Part shown: positions 34,428 through 43,100 of the stretch, one piece after another
Position numbering within the stretch: the first letter of the stretch is position 1
Layout: each line of letters starts with the position of its first letter
From: Deltaproteobacteria bacterium
Lineage (GTDB): Bacteria > Myxococcota_A > UBA796 > CAJQPC01
Direction of reading: 5' to 3'
Assembly: GCA_016717595.1 (NCBI GenBank)
Contig: JADKFE010000043.1
Location: 1-61,518 of the forward strand
Length of the DNA stretch: 61,518 nt
Made by a program: the position numbers and the translations under genes
Notes under the pieces: generated by a model
Seen by the model: only the letters and a program-made list of their open reading frames with translations
The model's database searches: none
Told to the model about the DNA's origin: nothing

Positions 34428-37070
34428 ATGAGCGACGCCCCCGAACCGAGCGATCCCCAAGCCGCGCCCCTGGCCCGGCTCGTGCTTTGGGCGCGTCGTT
34501 TCGCCGCTTTAGACGTCGGCGCCGAGGACACGCTCTCCGCCGCCACCGACTTTGACGCCTGGGAGCAGCGCTTCATGGCGCAGCGGCTCCGGCCTCTGCT
34601 CCTCTTGGGTTTTTTGGGGATCGTGAGCTTCGCCATCGGCGACGTGCTGTTCTACAGCGATCAGCTCGCCCACCTGTTCAGCATCCGCGCCGTCTGGCTC
34701 GGCGCCTTGACGCTCCTGGCCTTGGCCTACGCCTCAAGCCTGGGCCGCGCCCGGCCTGAGCTGTTCGTCGCGGGCTTCTTGTTGGTGATGGGCGGCGGCG
34801 ACACCCACCTCACCATCGCGCTCGGCGGCTTTGAGAGCGACTACTACGCGGGCATCAACCTCATCTTTATCGGCACGGCGGTGCTCGTCCCCGTGCGCTG
34901 GCGCCTGCATGTGCTCGCCCAGACGGCGGTGGTCGCCTACTACTACATCTCCCACATCGCCGCCGGGACAGGCAAACTCTTCACCGTGGCCGCGGGGGAG
35001 AACCTCTTCTTCTTCTTCTGGACCTGCCTGCTCCTCGACATCTCCGTGGCGCTCTACAGCCGCCTGCAGCGCGCGGAGTACAACACCCGCATTCGGCTGC
35101 AGGGGGCGCTGCAGGTCTCCGAGCGCTCGCGCCTGCGCAACGAGTTCTACGCGAACATGAACCACGAGCTGCGCACGCCGCTCACGCTCATCTTGGGCGG
35201 GTTCCGCACCTTGCAGCGCGCGAACGACGAGGCCACCCGCAAGACGGTGGTGCAGGCGGGCTTACGCAACGCGGCGCGGCTGTTGTGGCTCATCAACTCC
35301 ATGCTCGACATCGCCCGCATCGAGAGCGGCCGGGCCGAGCTTCAACGCCGGGTGACCGACCTCTCCGCCCTGGTGAAGAGCGTCGCCGTAGGGTTTGAGT
35401 CCAGCGCCGACCGCCGCCGCATCTCTCTGGGCGGCGTCGAGGCCGCGGTGTTGGCCGAGGTCGACCCAACCCGCCTGCGCTCGGTGCTGTACAACCTGCT
35501 CTCAAACGCCTTCAAGTACAGCGACCCCACGGGCGAGATCGCCGTGAGCCTACGCGCTGAGGGCGACGCCGTGGTGCTCGCCGTCTCCGACTCCGGCCAA
35601 GGCATCAACCCCGAGCAGCTCGGCGAGCTGTTCAAGCGGTTTCAGCGCGGCGACGCGGTCTCGGCCTGGGAGGACGGCTCGGGCATCGGCCTCGCCTTGG
35701 TCAAAGAGATCATCGACGCCCACAAAGGCCGGGTGACCGTGGAGTCGAGCCCCGGGCGCGGCGCGACCTTCACCGTGCGCCTGCCCCAAGGGGACGTGAG
35801 CGGCGGCGCCGTGGCCCCCCCAGAGGAGGGCGGCTTTGACCCGGCGGCGTGGCTGGTGAGCGGCGGCGTCGTCGTCGGCGGAAGTGACCCCGGCCAAGAG
35901 ACCCGGGCCCGCCCGGCGGCGGCGGACGCGGCGATGGTGCTCGTGGTCGAAGACAACCAAGACCTGCGCGAGTACCTCGTGCGGCTGTTGAGCCGCGATT
36001 ACCACGTCGTCGCCGTGCCCACGGCGGAGCTCGCCTTGCAGCGGGCCCAAGAGCTGCAGCCCGACGTGGTGCTCTCCGACATGATGTTGCCCGGCCAGAC
36101 CGGCGCCGAGCTGCTCGCCGCGCTGCGCGCCGACCCCGAGCGCCGCGATCTCCCGGTGATGTTCCTCACCGCGCTCACCGCCGCCGACGCCCGGGTGCAA
36201 GCCCTGCAAGGCGGCGCCGATGATTACCTCACCAAGCCGTTTATTGAGGATGAGCTGCTGGCGCGGCTGCGAAACCTCGTGCGCGCGAGGCGCCAGCAGC
36301 GCGACGCCGCGGCGATGAACCAGCAGCTCCACGCCACCTTGGAGCGCCAGCTCTCGATGTTGGTGCGCGCGGGCCAGCTCCGCGACGTCTTCCCCGGCCT
36401 TCAAGGCGGCGCCGCCGACGCCCCCGCCCCCAGCCGCCGCCGGGTGACCTTGCTGATGATCGAGCTCACCGGCGCCGTCGCGCTCTCCGAGCGCCTCGAC
36501 CCGGTCGCCCTGCGGGCGCGCCTCGACGAGGCCCTGCGGGAGGCCAGCGCGGCGGTGATCGCCTGGCGCGGCGCCGTCGTCTTCGCCGCCGGGGATGGCC
36601 TCTGGGCGAGCTTTGAGGAGTCCGCTGAAGAGCCCGCCCACGCCGCCGCCCAGCGCGCCGCCTCCGCCGCCTTGGAGCTTCGTGACCGCCTGGCGTCCCT
36701 GGAGTCCGCCTCCACCCGCCGCGGCGGTGAGCTCCTGTGGGGCCTTCGCGGCGCGCTGCACACCGGGCCGTGCATCTTCGGGGAGTGGGGCGCCGAGCTG
36801 GCCCGCGCCACGGCGCCGGTCGGCGTGAACGTGCAGCTCTGCCGCGCGCTCCTCGCCGCCGCCGAGCCCGGCGAGCTCCTGTGCAGCAAGGTCACCTGGA
36901 CGCTCTTGGAGTCTTCGGTGCCGGGGCGCTCCGTCGGCGCCCGGGCCACGGCGGGCGGCCGGTCGGTAGAGGTCTTCCGCCTCACGAGCAAAGCCAAAGA
37001 AGAACCACAGGCCGCGGGGCAAGGACTGGATCCCAGCGGCGGCGCCTCCGACCCGGAAGGAGCGCGCTAA
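34428..37070 (+). CDS. Membrane hybrid histidine kinase with receiver and degenerate class III cyclase-like domain
   Basis: An 880-residue sensor. Six hydrophobic helices cover about residues 50-210 (7TM/MASE-like membrane sensor). HisKA has the phospho-acceptor His246 in NHELRTPLT, and HATPase motifs N, G1 (SDSGQGI) and G2 (GSGIGLAL) are intact. A receiver domain has Asp551 in SDMMLPG and the conserved Lys in LTKPF. The C-terminal part (about 665-850) follows the class III nucleotide cyclase outline, with LLMIELTGAVALSERL, FAAGDGLWASFEE and GVNVQLCRALL. The first metal-binding Asp is replaced by Glu, and the usual VN-x-x-x-R transition-state motif is altered, so catalysis is doubtful and a binding role is likely. 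The PKS gene follows after 52 bases in the same direction. Confidence 0.82.
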   Translation: MSDAPEPSDPQAAPLARLVLWARRFAALDVGAEDTLSAATDFDAWEQRFMAQRLRPLLLLGFLGIVSFAIGDVLFYSDQLAHLFSIRAVWLGALTLLALAYASSLGRARPELFVAGFLLVMGGGDTHLTIALGGFESDYYAGINLIFIGTAVLVPVRWRLHVLAQTAVVAYYYISHIAAGTGKLFTVAAGENLFFFFWTCLLLDISVALYSRLQRAEYNTRIRLQGALQVSERSRLRNEFYANMNHELRTPLTLILGGFRTLQRANDEATRKTVVQAGLRNAARLLWLINSMLDIARIESGRAELQRRVTDLSALVKSVAVGFESSADRRRISLGGVEAAVLAEVDPTRLRSVLYNLLSNAFKYSDPTGEIAVSLRAEGDAVVLAVSDSGQGINPEQLGELFKRFQRGDAVSAWEDGSGIGLALVKEIIDAHKGRVTVESSPGRGATFTVRLPQGDVSGGAVAPPEEGGFDPAAWLVSGGVVVGGSDPGQETRARPAAADAAMVLVVEDNQDLREYLVRLLSRDYHVVAVPTAELALQRAQELQPDVVLSDMMLPGQTGAELLAALRADPERRDLPVMFLTALTAADARVQALQGGADDYLTKPFIEDELLARLRNLVRARRQQRDAAAMNQQLHATLERQLSMLVRAGQLRDVFPGLQGGAADAPAPSRRRVTLLMIELTGAVALSERLDPVALRARLDEALREASAAVIAWRGAVVFAAGDGLWASFEESAEEPAHAAAQRAASAALELRDRLASLESASTRRGGELLWGLRGALHTGPCIFGEWGAELARATAPVGVNVQLCRALLAAAEPGELLCSKVTWTLLESSVPGRSVGARATAGGRSVEVFRLTSKAKEEPQAAGQGLDPSGGASDPEGAR

Positions 37071-37122
37071 GGCGCCGCGCGTGGCCCAAGAGGTCGGTCA
37101 CGCGAGGGTGTGTGGAGAAGGA

Positions 37123-40100
37123 ATGTCCCGGTCCAACGCGCTCCTCTTGGCGTCCAGAACGCTCGTGGACCTCCTGTGCCGCCGCGCGGAGTCCCCAGGC
37201 CGGGGCGTGGCGATCTTCTCGCCCAGCGGGGAGCGCCACGAGGAGACGCTCTCCATCACGGCGCTGGAGGGCCGCGCCCGGGCCATCGGCGCCGCGCTGC
37301 AAGACCGCCGCCTGCAGGGCCGCGCCGTGCTCATGCTCTACCCCTCAGGCCTGGACTACCTCGCGGGCTTCTTCGGCGCGCTCTTCGCCGGGGTGGTCGC
37401 CGTGCCCGCGTACCCGCCCGAGCCCACGCGCCTGCACCGCACGCTGCCCAGGCTCCAGGCCATCGCCAAAGACGCCGGGGTGAGCGCGGTGGTGTGTACG
37501 GCGGCGGTGGCCGAGGCCGCCCGGGGCTTCTTGCACCTCGCGCCTGAGCTCGCGGCCTTGGAGTGGATCACCACCGACACCGTGCCCGACGCCGAGGCGC
37601 TCTCCTGGCGGGCCCCGGCGCTCACCGGGCAGAGCGTGGCGTATCTGCAGTACACCTCGGGCTCGACCGCCTCACCCAAAGGGGTGGTGATCCGCCACGA
37701 GAACCTGCTCTACACCCTCGCCGACATCGACGCCGCCTTGGTCCACGACTCGGACAGCGTCATGGTGAGCTGGCTGCCGGTCTATCACGACATGGGGCTG
37801 ATCTACGGCCTGCTCCAGCCCATCGCCCAGGGCTTCAAGGGCGTGTTGACCCCGCCCGAGGCCTTCCTGCAGCGGCCCCTGCGCTGGCTGGAGCTGATCA
37901 CCCGGCACCGCGGCACCCACAACGCCGCGCCGAACTTCGCCTTTGACCTCTGCGCCCAGCGCGCCACCCCTGAAGCTCTGGCCACCTTGGACCTCTCGTC
38001 GTGGCGGGGCGCGGTCATCGCCGCCGAGCCCGTGCGCCCGAGCACGATGGGCCGCTTCGCCAAGGCCTTCGCCCCGGCGGGCTTTCGCCTAGAGACCTTC
38101 TGCCCGGCCTTCGGCCTCGCCGAGGCCACGCTCAAGGTCACGATTCAGCCCGTGGGGGAGCTGCCCGAGTCGTTGACCGTAGACGCCGTGGCGCTGGAGC
38201 GCGGCGAGGTGGTGACGGTTGGGGCGGATCACCCCGACGCCCGCGTCCTCTCAGGCAGCGGCCGCTTGGCCCTGAGCACCCGGGCCTTGATCACCGATCC
38301 CGAGACGGGCCTCCTCTGCCCGCCGGATCGGGTGGGGGAGATCCGCGTCATGGGGCCCTGCGTGGCCTCGGGCTACTGGCGCCGGGAGGCCGAGAGCGCG
38401 GTGACCTTCGGCGACACCCCGCCGGGCGAGGCCGCGCCGTGGTTACGCACCGGAGATCTGGGCTTTCTGCGGGATGGCCAGCTCTACGTCGTGGGCCGCT
38501 TGAAGGACATGATCATCGTCCGCGGCCAGAACCGTTACCCCCAAGACATCGAGTGGACGACGCAGGACACCCACCGCGCCGTGCGGCCGGGCTGCGTGGC
38601 GGCGTTCGCCGTGGAGGAGGGCGACGAGGAGCGCCTGATCGTCGTCGCCGAGGTGGACGAGCGGCGGCTGAACGACGGGGAGACCCTGGCGGCCTTGGGC
38701 GCGGCGATCCGGGAGCGGGTCACCGACACCCACGGCCTGGCCGTCTCGGGCCTCGCCTTGTTGGCCCCCCAGGCCTTGCCCAAGACGTCGAGCGGCAAGG
38801 TGCAGCGCCACGCGGCGCGGGAGGCCTGGCGCGCGGGCGGCGTCAAGGCCCTGCACCTCTGGCGCGCGCCCCAGGTGAGCGCCGCCCCCGGCGCGGCCCA
38901 GGCCACGATGAGCGCCGCGGCCCTGGAGCTGTGGTTACGCGCCCGGCTCTCCCCCGGCGCCCCCGAGGCCCTCGACCTAGACGCCCCGTTCACCAGCTTG
39001 GGGCTAGACTCCGTCGCCAGCGTGAGCCTCTCTGAAGAGCTCGCCCGGCTCTTGGGCCGCGCCCTGCCGCCGAGCCTCTTGTGGCAGCACCCCAGCGCGC
39101 GGCGGCTCCTGGTGTACCTCATGGGCAGCGCGCCCGGCGTGGCCCCGGCCCGCCCCGCGGCCCCCGCCGCCCGAGAGCCCATCGCCGTCATCGGCATGGC
39201 GAACCGTTTCCCCGGCGCCGAGAGCCCCGAGGCCCTGCGCGCCTTGCTCTACGAGGGCCGCGACGCCGTGGGTGTGGTGCCCCCCGGCCGCTGGGACGGC
39301 GCCCCCGGCGCGGAGCTCGCCCCCAGAGCGGGCGGCTTCTTGAGCCAGGTCGAGGGCTTTGACGCCCGCTTCTTCGGCGTCGCCCCCCGCGAGGCCCTGG
39401 CGATGGACCCTCAGCAGCGCCTGTTGTTGGAGGTGAGCTGGGAGGCCTTGGAGCGCGCCGGGGTGCCTACGGCGGCCTTGGCTGGGCGCGCCGTGGGCGT
39501 CTACGTCGGCATCAGCGGCAGCGACTGGGAGACGCGGCACCTGCGCTCCGGTCAGCCCGCGCGGCTCGATCCTTGGTCGGCCACGGGCAGCGCGCTCTCG
39601 TCCGCCGCCGGTCGTCTGGCCTACACCTTGGACCTGCGCGGCCCGGCCATGGCCATCGACACGGCCTGCTCGTCGTCTTTGGTGGCGATTCACCTCGCCT
39701 GCCGGGCGATTCACAACGGCGAGTGTGAGCTGGCCTTGGCCGGCGGCGTGAACCTCATGCTCAGCCCCGAGCTGAGCCTGTGCTTCTCCCGAATGGGCGC
39801 GCTCTCGCCCACGGGCCGCTGCCGGGCCTTTGATGAGGGCGCCGATGGGTATGTGCGCGGCGAAGGCGTGGGGGTGGTGGTGCTCAAGCCGCTCTCCGCC
39901 GCCCGGCGTGACGGCGACCGCGTGCTCGGGCTGATCCTGGGCAGCGCCGTGAACCAAGACGGGCGCAGCCACGGCTTCACCGCGCCCAACGGCGAGGCCC
40001 AAGAGGCGGTGATCCGCGCCGCGCTCAACGACGCCGGGGTGTCTCCGGCGGAGGTCTTGGCGGTGGAGGCCCACGGCACGGGCACGCCCTTGGGCGACCC

Positions 40101-43100
40101 CATCGAGGTCGAGGCCCTGGCGGCGGTGCTGGGCAAGGGCCGCGCGGCGCCGTTGCGCCTGGGCTCGGTGAAGGCGTTTGTGGGGCACTTAGAGGCCGCC
40201 GCCGGGGTCGCCGGGCTGATCAAGGCGCTCATCACCCTGAATGAGCCGACGTTGCCGCCGCAGCTCCACCTCAGCACCCCCAGCCACCGCATTCCTTGGG
40301 CCACCTTAGGCGTCGAGGCCCGCGCCGAGTCGAGCGTCTGGCCCGAGGGCCGCCGGGTGATGGGCGTGAGCGGATTTGGCATCACCGGCACCAACGCCCA
40401 CCTCATCCTCGCCGCCGCGCCGCCCAACGGGGCAGGGCCAGACGGGGCAGGGGAGCCGCGCCCGGCGCCGCCGCCCTATGTGTGGCCGCTCTCCGCCGCG
40501 TCCTCGGAGTCGCTGCGCGCCTTGGCCCGACGCTCCTTGGACACCCTGCACGCCGCCGCCGCCGAAGAGGTGCCCGATCTCTGCGCCACCGCCGCCCTGC
40601 GCCGCTCCCCCCAGCGCTGGCGCCGCGCCGTCGTCGGCCAAGACGCCGCGGGCCTCGCCGCCGAGCTTGAGGCGCTGGCCGCAGGCGCCCTCGCCGAACA
40701 AGACGCCCGCCGGTCTCCCGGGCGCCTCACCTTCGTGTACGGCGGCCAAGGCGCCCAACGACCGGGCATGGCCTTGGCCTTGGCGCGGGCCCTGCCGGTG
40801 TTCAACGACGCGCTGGAGCGGGTCGCCGCGGCGCTGCGGGCCGAGGGCGGCGGGCCGTCGCTCCTCGATGAGCTGGCCTTAGGCCCCGCGCCAGCGCGCC
40901 TCGCCGACCCCCGCTTCGCCCAGGCCGCGACCTTCGCCCTGCAGGTCGCCCTCACCGAGACCTTGAGCGCCTGGGGCCTCCGCCCGGCCTTGGTCTTGGG
41001 CCACAGCGTCGGCGAGCTCGCGGCGGCGTGGGCGGCGGGGGCGCTCACCCTCGCCGAGTGCGCCCAGGTGCTCCACGCCCGGGGCGAGGCCCTGGCGAAG
41101 GGGGTCGGCGCGGGGGATCTCGCCCTGCTTCGTGCCCCAGCGCCCCTGGCCCGACGCCTGCTCGCAGCCTTGGGAGACGCCGTGGCCGTCGCCGCCAGCC
41201 AGTCCCCAGAGGAGCTGCTCATCGCCGGGGCCCCCGACGCCTTGGCCCAGCTCGCCGCCGCCGCCGCCGCCCAGGGGGCCTCGGCGCGGGTGTTGGGCTT
41301 CGGGGTGCCCTTTCACAGCCCCGCCCTGCAGGCCGAGGCCGCCGCGATGATCCCCGCGCTGGCGGGCCTTCGTCCCCAGGCCACCGCCGTGCCGATGATC
41401 TCCACCCTCACCGGCCTGCCCGTAGACGGCGTGTCCCTCGACGGCGGATGGTGGGCGCGGCAGCTCTGGCGCCCGGTGCGCTTCAGAGAGGCCGTCGCCG
41501 CCGCCGGGGCGGGCTGCTTCGTGGAGCTCGGCCCCCGCTCTACCCTTCGTCGGGCGATTCAAGAGAGCTTGGGCGACGCCGCCGAGCGCTCGATCACCCT
41601 GAGCGCGATTCAGCGCGGCCAAGACGAGCCGACGGAGCTTCTGCGCGCCGCCGCCGCGCTGTGGGATCACGGCGTCTTGCCCTCGTGGGCGCCGGTCGTG
41701 GCCCCGCCGCGGGCCCTGGCGGACCTGCCGACGACGGTGTGGGAGCGCCAGCCGTTCTGGATTGAGCCCACCCGCGGCGCCGCCGGGCCTGCGGCGCCGA
41801 GCGTCACCCACCAAGGCACGCGCCTTCTGGGCCCCGGCAAACGGGTGGCCGTCGACCCCAGCCTGCGCCTGTGGGATCTCAGCGTCGCCCCAGGCTCGGC
41901 CTCTTGGTACGCCAACGCCGAGCAAGGCGGCGCCCTCCGCCTGCCCGCGTGGTGGTGTGTGGAGCTGGTGCGCGCTGGGGCGGCGGAGCTTCTTGGCGGC
42001 CCGCCGCGCCTGGAGTCCGTCCGCCTTCAGCCGCTCTACGCCCTGCACAACGAGAGCGGCGCCCAGCTTCAGCTCGCCGCGCGGCCTCGGGCTGAAGGGG
42101 GCTTCACCCTGCACCTCGCCGCCCGGGCCGCTGAAGGTGACGCCCCCTGGACCTTGTTGGCCGAGGGCGTCGCCCAGGCCGACCACGAGGCCGCCCCGCC
42201 GCCGATGGACCTCGCCCCCCTGCGCGCCCGGGCCGCGCACCCCCTCGCCGCCGCGTCGTTCTACCGCGCCCTGGCCGGTCGGGGCGTCGCCGTGAACGCC
42301 TCGGCGCGCTGCGTCTCCCGGGTGTGGCGCGGCGAGCGCCTCGCCTTGGCCACCTTTGAGCCTCGGGGCGACGTCGAGACCGCCTGCGCCCTGCACCCCG
42401 CCGCCGCTGAAGCCGGGCTCTCGCTGCTGCACCTGCTCTTTGAGCGCGCCTGGCCCCAAGCCGCGCTGTCGTTGGCCGCCGCGGGCGCCGTGCGGGTGAT
42501 CCTGCCCGATGTCTGCCCGGCCTCCGTCGTGGCCACCTTAGGCGAAGGGGGGGACGAGGCCACGGTCACCTGGCTCACGGAGTCGGGGCAGGTCGTCGCC
42601 GTCGTCGAGGGCGCCCGGGCCCGGGCCTCTCAGTCCGCGGCCCAGGCCGTGCCCGTGGAGGTCGCCGCCCCCCGCTGGATGCCCCTGAGCCTGCCGCCGG
42701 GCCGCCCGGGCCTGTGGGTGCTCGTGGGCCGCGACGCCGCGCCCTTGGCCGAGGCGCTTCGGGCCCTGGGCGACGCCGTGGAGGTGGTGTCTGAGGTCGC
42801 CGGGCTGGCCGAGGCCCTCGCCCGGGCGCCTCGCCCCAAGGCCTTTGTCTGCCTCTCCCGCCCCGGCGTGCCCTTGGAGGAGGCCCCCGAGGCGCTGTGG
42901 GCCCCGGCCTTGGATCTGGCCCGGGCGAGCCTCGCCCGCCCCAACCCGCCGCGGCTGGTCGTGATCACCCGCGGCGCCACCGCCCGCCCCGGCGCCGCCC
43001 CCGACCCCGCCCAGGCCGCGATCTGGGGCCTGATGAAGGCCCTGCGCGCCGAGGCCCCGGCCCTGCGCGCCGCGCTGATCGACGCGCCCACGGTGAGCCC

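Noticed and set aside
40879..42459. 526-residue antisense open frame within the PKS
   Set aside because: It is the mirror of a GC-rich coding strand with Gly/Ala/His-rich composition and no domain; similar shadows occur along the whole PKS.
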